Of a DNA stretch of 64,000 bases, positions 24,949-32,385 are shown piece by piece (within the stretch, counting starts at the first letter, position 1; each line of letters begins with the position of its first letter). The notes beneath the pieces are model-generated. The model saw only the letters and a program-made list of their open reading frames with translations, searched no databases and was not told the origin of the DNA. Position numbers and translations under genes: made by a program. The DNA comes from Veillonella denticariosi JCM 15641 (GTDB lineage: Bacteria; Bacillota; Negativicutes; Veillonellales; Veillonellaceae): the NCBI RefSeq assembly GCF_002959855.1, contig NZ_PPDB01000001.1, positions 124,001 to 188,000 of the forward strand. Direction: 5' to 3'.

Positions 24949-25242
24949 ATGGCAAAAACATTAGTGGCGTATTTTAGCGCCACTGGAATAACAAAGAACA
25001 TAGCGGAGCTGCAGCTAAAGCAGATATTTATAAGATTAAGCCTACAGTTCCATATACTGAGGCAGATCTTAACTAGATGGATATAGCACCAACGATTATT
25101 AATACATTCCTTGAAAGTTATGATTTCTCAGGAAAGAAGATTGTTCTATTTGCAGCGTCTGGCGGCAGCGGCTTTGGAAATGCGGTTACGGAACTAAAAT
25201 CTTCCACACCAGGTGCCGATATTATTGAGGGTGCGCTTTATT
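24949..25242 (+). pseudogene. decayed flavodoxin gene
   Basis: A good ribosome site (GGAGGAAATAAA) leads to M-A-K-T-L-V-A-Y-F-S-A-T-G-I-T-K-N, the FMN phosphate-binding loop of a flavodoxin. The frame is then lost near 24998-25010. The sequence continues in another frame as A-D-I-Y-K-I-K-P-T-V-P-Y-T-E-A-D-L-N, hits a TAG at 25074, and jumps to [19 protein letters not shown] with [12 protein letters not shown], the later half of the same fold. The middle (around the W-W-Y loop) is missing. So there is at least one frameshift, one stop and one internal deletion. Confidence 0.85.
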
Positions 25243-25281
25243 TATTTTATGTATTCCCTTTCTTATATATTCTATTTCTAT

Positions 25282-26382
25282 TTATATGGATTCTTTTACC
25301 TGCTTGATACCCTTATCGGTCAGCGCATATCGTCCTTCCGTTACATAGAGCAAACCGCGTTTCTTGAGATTGGCCGCAGCCTGATATGTATAGTCCGCCG
25401 TCCAGTTCAGATGTTCATGGATGGTGCCGATACCGTTTTCAACGGGCGCAACAGGCGTGTTCATATGTGTATAGATATGGCACAACATCATCGTTTCCCG
25501 ATAGTGGCGACGCAGATGGCGTTGCCGACGGTATGTGGCGATATAACCGGTCTTAGGCGTAGCGATGACGGCGATAATCAGGCCCATGCCGATGGTGGTG
25601 GCGATGGACCCTGCAATGGATACATCCATGGTGAAAGCAATCTCCGTGCCGATGACGGCACAGGCGATACCGATGAGAATACTGCCTATGAGCATGGCTT
25701 TCACGGAGTCGGTCCATAAATAGGCAATAACCGCAGGACCGATCATAAGTCCTATAACGAGGATTGCGCCGACCGCCTGGAATGATGCCACTACGGTGAG
25801 GGAGACCATGGTCATCAATACATAGTGGATAAGAATCGGTGTAAATCCGAAAAGCCCGGCCAATAGGGAATCGAAGGTGGATATTTTCAGTTCCTTGTAG
25901 AACAGAATGACCAGCAATAGATTGATCGTGGCCACTGAGAGCGAAATCCATAGCGATACGGGACCTAAATCAGTTCCGTTCACGATGAATCTGTCGAAAG
26001 GCGCAAACGCGATTTCCCCGAGCAATGCCGTATCTACGTCAAGGTGAGCGTTTCCGCTGTAGAGGCTCACCAGAATGATGGCGCCCGAAAAGAGCAGGGG
26101 AAAGATGATGCCGATAGACGCGTCTTCGTTGACGAGGTGTGTATTATGAATCATTTCTATGAGCCATACAGTTCCGACCCCGACGAGCGTAGCCCCTACG
26201 AGCAGGAACGGCGAATTCAAGTCCTTCGTCATGAAGAAGGCCAGTACAATGCCTAAGAAAACGGTGTGCGTAATGGCGTCGGCCATCATAGACATGCGGC
26301 GCAGTACCAGAAAGACACCGGGCACGGCGCAGGTGATGGAGACCGCCATAGCGATGAGTAAAATCTCGGTGTGAGCTGTCAT
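25282..26382 (-). CDS. metal ABC transporter permease with C-terminal winged-helix-like domain (TroD-like)
   Basis: 366 residues. About eight membrane helices in residues 1-285 match the ABC-3 family permeases for Mn, Zn or Fe. Residues about 295-366 form an extra soluble domain with an H-x3[24 protein letters not shown] helix and a following wing ([13 protein letters not shown]), resembling a DtxR/MarR winged helix. That could sense metal or tune transport; it is not proven to bind DNA. It is last in the operon and overlaps the previous permease gene by 4 bases. Confidence 0.88.
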   Translation of the reverse strand: MTAHTEILLIAMAVSITCAVPGVFLVLRRMSMMADAITHTVFLGIVLAFFMTKDLNSPFLLVGATLVGVGTVWLIEMIHNTHLVNEDASIGIIFPLLFSGAIILVSLYSGNAHLDVDTALLGEIAFAPFDRFIVNGTDLGPVSLWISLSVATINLLLVILFYKELKISTFDSLLAGLFGFTPILIHYVLMTMVSLTVVASFQAVGAILVIGLMIGPAVIAYLWTDSVKAMLIGSILIGIACAVIGTEIAFTMDVSIAGSIATTIGMGLIIAVIATPKTGYIATYRRQRHLRRHYRETMMLCHIYTHMNTPVAPVENGIGTIHEHLNWTADYTYQAAANLKKRGLLYVTEGRYALTDKGIKQVKESI

Positions 26383-27344
26383 AGGGTACCTCCTATATTG
26401 TCGCTTTCAGGGGTTGTTGTGACCGAATCTGATGGCATCATTTTTTTAGCGGGCGGGACCGACATGGATTTTAATGCGTATTTCGTCTGACGAACGCGGC
26501 GCAGTTGCCATAGGAGACCTCTGTTCGGTGCGAACAGCAGACTGAGTAACACTAAAATCGACAGGATGACGATAATCGCAGGCCCTGTAGGTAATTTGGG
26601 AATAATCGTGCTCCACAATGTACCGCCGATAGCGGAAAGCATGCCGAATACGCCGGCCAATATACACATGGTTCCCAGTTTATCTGTCCATTGACGGGCG
26701 CCAACAGCCGGTGCGATGAGGAGAGAACTGATCAAAATGGCTCCGACAGATTGAATCCCGATAATGATGGTCATGATGAGCAACGCTCTATATAAAATGA
26801 GGGTAAAGGTAACGGGGATCTGCAAGGTTTTTGCATACTCCAAATCGAAGGAAATGAGTTTCAGTTCCTTCCAAAACAAAGCGGTCAAAATCATGATGAT
26901 AATCGCCGCAATGGATGTAATATATACATCGCGGGCCAAGATGGTCGCCGCCTGTCCGAATATGAATTTTGAAAGCCCCGCCTGACCCGCATTGTTGAGG
27001 CTTTGGATATAGGTGAGCAGCACCATGCCGAAGCCGAAAAATGCGGATAGAATGGTCGCCAACGCACCGTCGAATTTAATTTTACTGTTTTCAACGGTAA
27101 TCGTGATGAGCCATGCGGCGGCAATCGAGGAGAGGGCGGCCCCCGTGATGAGCACCTCTATATCCTTGATGCCCGTCAGCAAAAAGGCGAGTACTACGCC
27201 CGGTAATGCCGCGTGAGATAAGCCGTCGCCGATGAGACTTTCCTTGCGAAGTACCGCAAAGGTGCCTGCGATGCCGCTGGCAAGACCCAATAGAGCGGTG
27301 CCGAGCAATACCATCTGCGTCGTATAGGAATGGAGAATCGTCAT
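26379..27344 (-). CDS. metal ABC transporter permease (TroC-like)
   Basis: 321 residues, about eight to nine transmembrane helices of the ABC-3 family, with the conserved G-D-G-L-S-H-A-A-L-P-G loop that contacts the ATPase and Q-S-V-G-A-I-L-I-S-S-L-L-I-A-P. The C-terminal 40 residues are a polar tail. Two different permeases in one operon suggest a heterodimeric channel as in TroABCD or MntABCD. It overlaps the ATPase gene by 4 bases and the second permease by 4 bases. Confidence 0.9.
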   Translation of the reverse strand: MTILHSYTTQMVLLGTALLGLASGIAGTFAVLRKESLIGDGLSHAALPGVVLAFLLTGIKDIEVLITGAALSSIAAAWLITITVENSKIKFDGALATILSAFFGFGMVLLTYIQSLNNAGQAGLSKFIFGQAATILARDVYITSIAAIIIMILTALFWKELKLISFDLEYAKTLQIPVTFTLILYRALLIMTIIIGIQSVGAILISSLLIAPAVGARQWTDKLGTMCILAGVFGMLSAIGGTLWSTIIPKLPTGPAIIVILSILVLLSLLFAPNRGLLWQLRRVRQTKYALKSMSVPPAKKMMPSDSVTTTPESDNIGGTL

Positions 27345-28072
27345 AGAATTCCTCCTGTACCATAGGTACGCTCGATCGCTTCCTGAGTGAATGTGTCCGC
27401 TACAGGACCGTAAGCGACGGTTTGTTTATTAACCAGTGTGACCCAATCAAAGTATTGGGGTACCGTATTAAGGTCGTGGTGGACGACGATAACCGTTTTA
27501 CCGCGAGCTTTCATCTCCTGTAATAATGTGATGATAGCACGTTCCGTCGTCTTATCGACGCCTTTGAACGGTTCATCCATGAGATAAATATCCGCCTCCT
27601 GTACGAGGGCGCGAGCTAAAAAGACTCGTTGCTGCTGTCCGCCGGAGAGCTGACGGATTTGTCTGTCTACATAATCGGTCATGCCCATCTTATCGATCAT
27701 GGACAAAGCTAATTCCTTGTCCTGTTTTGTAGGGCGTTTGAACCAGCCCAGATGACCGTAGCGGCCCATGAGGACCACATCTAACACGGTGGTGGGAAAA
27801 TCCCAGTCAACGCTGCCGCTTTGCGGTACATAGGCGATCTTTTTGTAATCATTTTTATTGACCGCCAGGTGATGGTCAATGTAAAATTTGACGCTGCCCG
27901 AAATGACTGTCAGCAGACCCAGCATGGCTTTTAATAATGTGGACTTACCGGCTCCGTTGGGACCAACGATAGCCGCCAGTGAACCGATAGGGACCTTCAT
28001 ATCCACGTCCCACAACACGGGTTTTGTCGTGTAGGCGACGGTCATATCTTCAACTTCTACGGCCCATTCCAT
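27341..28072 (-). CDS. metal ABC transporter ATP-binding protein (TroB-like)
   Basis: 243 residues. Walker A G-P-N-G-A-G-K-S-T, Q-loop, signature L-S-G-G-Q-Q-Q-R, Walker B I-Y-L-M-D-E-P and the switch V-H-H-D are all intact. It energises import through the two permeases that follow. The ribosome site AAGGAGG is strong. A 120-base spacer carrying two direct repeats separates it from the binding-protein gene. Confidence 0.95.
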   Translation of the reverse strand: MEWAVEVEDMTVAYTTKPVLWDVDMKVPIGSLAAIVGPNGAGKSTLLKAMLGLLTVISGSVKFYIDHHLAVNKNDYKKIAYVPQSGSVDWDFPTTVLDVVLMGRYGHLGWFKRPTKQDKELALSMIDKMGMTDYVDRQIRQLSGGQQQRVFLARALVQEADIYLMDEPFKGVDKTTERAIITLLQEMKARGKTVIVVHHDLNTVPQYFDWVTLVNKQTVAYGPVADTFTQEAIERTYGTGGIL

Positions 28073-28103
28073 ATATGCCTCCTTGTTATATATTTTTTTG
28101 TAT

Positions 28104-28180
28104 CGACTTCGTGCTCTATTTTAGCAGGTCTTAATATACATATCTGCAGCACCGACTTCGTGCTCTAATTAACAGGTCTT
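28104..28180 (-). repeat. pair of 28-29-base direct repeats between binding-protein and ATPase genes
   Basis: CGACTTCGTGCTCTA followed by TTTTAGCAGGTCTT at 28104-28132 recurs at 28153-28180 with small changes (ATTAACAGGTCTT). Spacing start to start is 49 bases. Function unknown; a transcript-level role such as a processing or regulator site is possible. Confidence 0.8.
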
Positions 28181-28192
28181 GAATTAGCATTT

Positions 28193-29131
28193 TTATTTAA
28201 GTGCCTTCGCAATGGTATCGATGTTGGCTTTTACCATGCCGATATATGTGCCGCCTTCAGTTCCTTCAGAGCCGAGGGAATCGGAATACAGTTCGCCGCC
28301 GATGGATACGTCCCAGCCTTTAGCCTTGCAGGCTTCCTGAACGGCCTCAATCGTTTTATGCGGTACCGATGACTCCACGAAGATGGCTTTGATTTTGTGG
28401 TCGACGATGAATTGGACGAGCTCGTTCATATCCTGCGTGCCGGCTTCCGTAGCGGTGCTTACGCCCTGTAAACCTTTGACTTCGAATCCGTAGGCCCGTG
28501 CAAAGTATTGGAATGCATCGTGCGCCGTTACGAGAACGCGGGACTCTTTAGGAATGGATTCGGCCTGTGTTTTAATGTAGGCATCCGCCTCATCTAACTT
28601 GGTGAGGTAGGATTCATAACGTTTCTGAAAGTTTTCCTTATGTGCAGGATCGGCTTTGGACAAACCTTCATAGACCGCTTTTGCGGCCAATTTCCAATTG
28701 GCTACGTCAAACCAGATGTGCGGATCCTTTGTGGATACTCCGTCCTCTTCGAAATCAAGCAGTGTGGCAGGATCGATGGCGTCGGATACGCGAATGGTCG
28801 CTTTGTTCTGCTTTGCCAAATTATCAAAGATGGAGCCCATTTTCCCTTCCAGGTGAACGCCGTTATATACGACAACATCCGCTTTTGACATGGTCGTCAC
28901 ATCACCTGCGCTGGCCTGATAGAGATGAGGGTCGACGCCGGGGCCCATGAGTCCTTGAACGGAAACATCATCGCCGCCGATTTCTTTCACCAAGTCCGTC
29001 AACATCGTCGTAGTTGCCACGACCTGGAGTTTCTTTTGCCCGTCCCGGGCGGTGTCCTTTCCGCAGCCGATCAGAGCCAGCATCATGACGGTTAACGATA
29101 GAGCGATTAATACAAGTCGATTGAATTTCAT
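28193..29131 (-). CDS. metal-binding lipoprotein of the TroA/ZnuA type
   Basis: 312 residues from ATG 29131, chosen for the GGGAGG site; a longer frame would start in the upstream terminator. The lipobox is L-I-G-C with Cys23. The cluster A-I binding-protein metal ligands are visible as H69 (D-P-H-L-Y), H138 (D-P-H-I-W), H204 (T-A-H-D-A-F) and D284 (Y-S-D-S-L-G). Three His and one Asp is the TroA/zinc-type set; manganese-specific PsaA-like proteins have Glu at the third position. Therefore Zn, or Zn and Mn, is more likely than strictly Mn. It is the first large gene of the operon. Confidence 0.92.
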   Translation of the reverse strand: MKFNRLVLIALSLTVMMLALIGCGKDTARDGQKKLQVVATTTMLTDLVKEIGGDDVSVQGLMGPGVDPHLYQASAGDVTTMSKADVVVYNGVHLEGKMGSIFDNLAKQNKATIRVSDAIDPATLLDFEEDGVSTKDPHIWFDVANWKLAAKAVYEGLSKADPAHKENFQKRYESYLTKLDEADAYIKTQAESIPKESRVLVTAHDAFQYFARAYGFEVKGLQGVSTATEAGTQDMNELVQFIVDHKIKAIFVESSVPHKTIEAVQEACKAKGWDVSIGGELYSDSLGSEGTEGGTYIGMVKANIDTIAKALK

Positions 29132-29160
29132 AATAAACCTCCCGTGTAAAAAAAATACAG

Positions 29161-29188
29161 AAAAATAGCCGCTACCAACGTAGCGGCT
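29161..29188 (-). terminator. leader terminator in front of the metal transporter operon
   Basis: On the minus strand AGCCGCTAC - GTTG - GTAGCGGCT is followed by ATTTTT. It stands between the 31-codon ORF and the binding-protein gene, inside the operon. A second hairpin (GGCAGA / TCTGCC) directly precedes it. This arrangement allows attenuation of the transporter genes. Confidence 0.85.
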
Positions 29189-29228
29189 GGGGCAGATCTG
29201 TCGTACTTCTGCCGAGGTCATGAGTTCT

Positions 29229-29324
29229 TTAGTGTATGAATGATTGCAACTGGTCCGGCCCGATGAGGGCTATAATACCGAGTATCATCATGACCTTCAT
29301 TTGAATACGCTTTCTACGTTTCAT
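29229..29324 (-). CDS. 31-residue leader peptide or small membrane protein
   Basis: The ATG is preceded by AAGGAGG at good spacing, the best ribosome site in this operon. The product starts M-K-R-R-K-R-I-Q-M-K, continues with a hydrophobic core (V-M-M-I-L-G-I-I-A-L-I-G) and ends P-D-Q-L-Q-S-F-I-H. It could be a small membrane protein or a leader peptide whose translation controls the downstream terminator hairpin. It is too short to compare with families. Confidence 0.6.
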   Translation of the reverse strand: MKRRKRIQMKVMMILGIIALIGPDQLQSFIH

Positions 29325-29353
29325 GAAGAACCTCCTTGTTTATTTTTTATGTT

Positions 29354-29372
29354 ACACATCGACATGATGTGT
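29354..29372. promoter_or_regulatory. palindrome in the metal operon promoter region, possible operator
   Basis: ACACATC-GACAT-GATGTGT, a perfect 7-base dyad located just downstream of the predicted promoter and upstream of the leader ORF. It is suited to a dimeric metalloregulator; no regulator gene is adjacent. Confidence 0.45.
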
Positions 29373-29398
29373 GATGGCCGATCGATTACTTTAATTAG

Positions 29399-29427
29399 AC
29401 TATATCATAAATGAGATTAAATCTCAA
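29399..29427 (-). promoter_or_regulatory. predicted promoter of the metal transporter operon
   Basis: On the minus strand TTGAGA, 17 bases, TATAGT. The -35 is part of a perfect palindrome GAGATTTAATCTC, which could be a second operator. Confidence 0.7.
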
Positions 29428-29515
29428 TAAGAAAAATGATTAATTTCTTCATTTCTTCATATTAATTTAGTATGATAATATCCATAGATTAAGAGAACCA
29501 AGGAGGACTTATATC

Positions 29516-29899
29516 ATGAATAGAATTATTCGCTATACCGCTGCGGCTGTACTTGCGGCATCATTCGGGATGTTTGGAAATTATACGGCAAACGCGGCGG
29601 GTTTTATTTCACCCCCTAAGGAGGTTACCATCGTAAAACCTGAAATGCCTGAGATCCCTCAGACAGCTAAGGTGGCACCGAATATGAGGGTCCGATTTTT
29701 GATTGATAAACAGGGCGCCGTGAAGAAAGTGTTCGTGGAACAGTCTTCCGGTTATGCACCGGTCGATGAGGCTGTGAAAGATGCCATTATGAAATGGAAA
29801 TTTACACCTGCTATCGGCAACGATAAGAAACCGCATGAATCTATTATCGGTATGACGATTACATTACCTAAGAAGGTTGTAGGTCAATCTGCTAAATAA
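29516..29899 (+). CDS. secreted TonB-C-domain-like protein 1
   Basis: 127 residues. A signal peptide (residues 1-27, cleavage after N-A-A) is followed by a domain reading M-R-V-R-F-L-I-D-K-Q-G-A-V-K-K-V-F-V-E-Q-S-S-G, D-E-A-V-K-D-A and W-K-F-T-P-A, the core pattern of TonB C-terminal domains. No membrane anchor or Pro-rich spacer is present, so it is not a full TonB. It is probably periplasmic. AAGGAGG precedes it. A second, similar gene follows after 11 bases, suggesting tandem duplication. Confidence 0.85.
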   Translation: MNRIIRYTAAAVLAASFGMFGNYTANAAGFISPPKEVTIVKPEMPEIPQTAKVAPNMRVRFLIDKQGAVKKVFVEQSSGYAPVDEAVKDAIMKWKFTPAIGNDKKPHESIIGMTITLPKKVVGQSAK

Positions 29900-29910
29900 G
29901 GAGAATGATG

Positions 29911-30258
29911 ATGAACAAAGTGTTGCGTTGTATAACATTAAGTGCATTGGTCGCTGCCGGTTCCGTGACGGCGGCCCTGGCTGCGCCGTATGAACCGCCT
30001 GTAGCTGTGTCTACACCGGCTGTTGATCCGGGGGTTTTTGGTGCTTATGCCGGCAACGCGCGTGGCGTTGATGTACAGTTTACTATTGAAGAAAACGGTT
30101 CCGTAGATGATGTGAAATTACTTACGTCCAGCGGTGATGCCGCGGTGGATGCGTCTATTGTGGGCGCTGTATCCTCTTGGCAGTTTAAGCCTGCCTCTGA
30201 TTCCAACGGGAAACCGGTAGCATCTTCTAAAACTGAATTTATTGATTTTAAAAAATAA
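29911..30258 (+). CDS. secreted TonB-C-domain-like protein 2
   Basis: 115 residues from the third of three consecutive ATGs, the one best spaced from AAGGAG. A signal peptide ends near A-L-A-A. The mature part carries the same TonB-C pattern: V-D-V-Q-F-T-I-E-E-N-G-S-V-D-D-V, T-S-S-G-D-A-A-V-D, W-Q-F-K-P-A. It is clearly a paralogue of the preceding protein though diverged. Probably periplasmic; the role is unknown. Confidence 0.85.
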   Translation: MNKVLRCITLSALVAAGSVTAALAAPYEPPVAVSTPAVDPGVFGAYAGNARGVDVQFTIEENGSVDDVKLLTSSGDAAVDASIVGAVSSWQFKPASDSNGKPVASSKTEFIDFKK

Positions 30259-30270
30259 GATACGGTTTGA

Positions 30271-30306
30271 AGACACCTTCACATAGTTGTGAGGGTGTCT
30301 TTTTCT
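30271..30306 (+). terminator. terminator after the TonB-C-like pair
   Basis: AGACACC-TTCACA ... TGTGAG-GGTGTCT followed by TTTTTC. Confidence 0.85.
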
Positions 30307-30477
30307 TTGTATGACTGTTCATATTAATTCTTGGTCTATTAGGGATAGGATAAAACGTGTATTATGTGTAAAAAATTCACAAATTATAAATTTGTACCCG
30401 TAGCTACTGAAAATCACTTTCAAAATGATATAATAAAAATATAGTCATAAACGAGTGAGCCCCTGGAGGTATAAATT

Positions 30478-32094
30478 ATGAATCCCTTAAAACAAGAACT
30501 GGATATTAATAACGAGCGGTATAGAATTATCGTGTCCGTGAAAGAGGATTATCTGGACGGTAAATTGTCCCTGAAGGACGGGAATCGTATTCTGAAAGAA
30601 AAATTAGGTACCTGCACGCCTGATGAGTTTGCTTACGCGGAGCAAAGTTTAAAGGGCGTATATAAGGATGAGGAAATCCTCGATAAGATGGATGATCTGC
30701 TGAATCTGTTTGATGGCGTACTGATGCGCGCTGAGAATGAATATCCTGAAAATCATCCGTTGTGGGTGTATTTGGAGGAGATCAACGCCGTTGAAAAGGT
30801 GGCTGTCGAGGCTGATGAATTGTTGAAGCAGGATAAATTTATCAAGAATCCGTGGCTTGGCGTTTTTGATTCGCTTGCTCAATGGCGAACTCATTTATCC
30901 CGTAAGCAGAATCAGCTGTATCCGATGCTGGAGGATCATGGATTTGATCGTCCTACACGCATCATGTGGACATTTGACGATGCGGTGCGCGATGCGATTT
31001 CCGCATCCTATGCTTTGCTTCGCGAAGATAAATATGATGAGTTCCTGGTCTCTGTACCGGAGACATTGTCTAAATTACGTGATTTGAACTCCAAAGAATT
31101 GGAAGTATTATTACCTACATCTTTTAAGTTATTGAGCGATGAAGAATTTGTGCGCATGAGCAAGAATGACCATGAAATCGGTTATGCTATCATTAAGACT
31201 CCGGATCTTTACGTGGTACCGGGCATCAACGATTCGGCGTTGCAGTTGAATCAAAGCGGCTCTACTCGGGACGGTGCTGTATCCAATGAATTTCTGAATG
31301 ATTTGGCAGGTCTATTGTCTAAATACGTAGGCCCTGTGGGTGGTGCACCCGTCGGTAAGGAGGCAGTGCTCGATGTGGCTACAGGAAAGTTGACATTGGA
31401 TCAAATCAATTTAATTTTCCGTCATTTGCCTGTAGATTTATCCTATGTGGATGAAAACGAACTTGTTAAATTTTACAGTGATACGGCTCATCGCATTTTC
31501 CCGCGCAGTGCCAATGTTATCGGCCGAGAGGTGAAGAACTGTCATCCTGCAAAATCCGTGCATATCGTGGAGGAAATCGTTGAAAAGTTCCGTTCCGGTG
31601 AACAAAGTCAGGCTGAGTTCTGGATCAATAAACCGGGTTTGTTTATCTATGTTATTTATACCGCTGTGCGTGATGAAAACGGCAAGTTCCGCGGTGTTTT
31701 GGAAATGATGCAGGACTGCACGCATATTCGCGAACTGGAAGGTTCCCGCACATTGTTGACATGGGATCAGGCTGATTATGTAGGTGATGGCGGCTCGGAA
31801 AAATCCTTGGCGTTAAAAGCGGCGGAATCGGTGGCAGAAGAACCGTTGGCAGTCGATGCGGGCGGATACGTTCACATCGATGAGAAAACGACATTGTCCA
31901 AGCTGATCAAACATTCTCCGGATGTGGTGGACTATTTGGTTTCCTTGAATCCTAAATTTGAAAAATTGAAAACCCCTATGGTGAAAGTCATGGCGAAGGT
32001 GGCGACCGTTAAAATGATTGCGGAACAACGCGGAGATTTTGATGTGAACGACCTGATTGCCAAACTAAATGCATTTATCAATAATAATAGTTGA
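30478..32094 (+). CDS. DUF438 - PAS - DUF1858 domain protein
   Basis: 538 residues. Residues about 10-85 match DUF438 (K-E-x-L-G-T-C-T-P-D-E-F-A-Y-A-E-Q). A PAS-like domain lies at about 300-420, with L-P-V-D-L-S-Y-V-D-E-N-x-L-V-K-F-Y-S and I-G-R-E-V-K-N-C-H-P. Residues about 465-535 match DUF1858 (T-T-L-S-K-L-I-K-H-S-P-D-V-V-D-Y-L). This domain set is common in anaerobes and is thought to sense redox or bind heme or metal, without an output domain. GGAGG precedes the start and TATAAT lies at 30429-30434. Confidence 0.88.
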   Translation: MNPLKQELDINNERYRIIVSVKEDYLDGKLSLKDGNRILKEKLGTCTPDEFAYAEQSLKGVYKDEEILDKMDDLLNLFDGVLMRAENEYPENHPLWVYLEEINAVEKVAVEADELLKQDKFIKNPWLGVFDSLAQWRTHLSRKQNQLYPMLEDHGFDRPTRIMWTFDDAVRDAISASYALLREDKYDEFLVSVPETLSKLRDLNSKELEVLLPTSFKLLSDEEFVRMSKNDHEIGYAIIKTPDLYVVPGINDSALQLNQSGSTRDGAVSNEFLNDLAGLLSKYVGPVGGAPVGKEAVLDVATGKLTLDQINLIFRHLPVDLSYVDENELVKFYSDTAHRIFPRSANVIGREVKNCHPAKSVHIVEEIVEKFRSGEQSQAEFWINKPGLFIYVIYTAVRDENGKFRGVLEMMQDCTHIRELEGSRTLLTWDQADYVGDGGSEKSLALKAAESVAEEPLAVDAGGYVHIDEKTTLSKLIKHSPDVVDYLVSLNPKFEKLKTPMVKVMAKVATVKMIAEQRGDFDVNDLIAKLNAFINNNS

Positions 32095-32119
32095 CATTTC
32101 GTATTTCCTATATTGTATA
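32091..32119 (+). promoter_or_regulatory. predicted promoter upstream of pckA
   Basis: TTGACA, 17 bases, TGTATA. The -35 overlaps the stop codon of the DUF438 gene. The leader to the chosen pckA start would be about 260 bases and includes an imperfect inverted repeat around GTACCGTACTATC. Confidence 0.65.
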
Positions 32120-32385
32120 TGTATAGGATGTACCGTACTATCGGGAGCGTATGGTATATCCTGGTTACAGCCACATGTTGGTGTAAGTACTGGCCTGCGG
32201 CTGTTGCCGGTTTAATTATGTTGCACTAATTAATAGTAAATACACAATATTAAGGGCGCGCTGGTTGTTTTATGTATACAAACTTGATAGAAAAGGGTAA
32301 AATAAGTATTAATGAGAGTATTGGCTATTTTCATACTTTCACAGATGAAATCATGTATATATTAAAAGGTGAGGATTTAGATATT

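Noticed and set aside
15540-25300. Attachment-site direct repeat of the guaA 3' end
   Set aside because: I searched by eye for the last 15-20 bases of guaA near the right border and found no copy.
28104-28180. Possible CRISPR array from the direct repeats
   Set aside because: Only two copies, a 20-base spacer, and no cas genes nearby.
32272-32385. Upstream extension of PEP carboxykinase to ATG 32272
   Set aside because: No ribosome site; family members begin at the M-S-T-R position and ATG 32386 has a good site.
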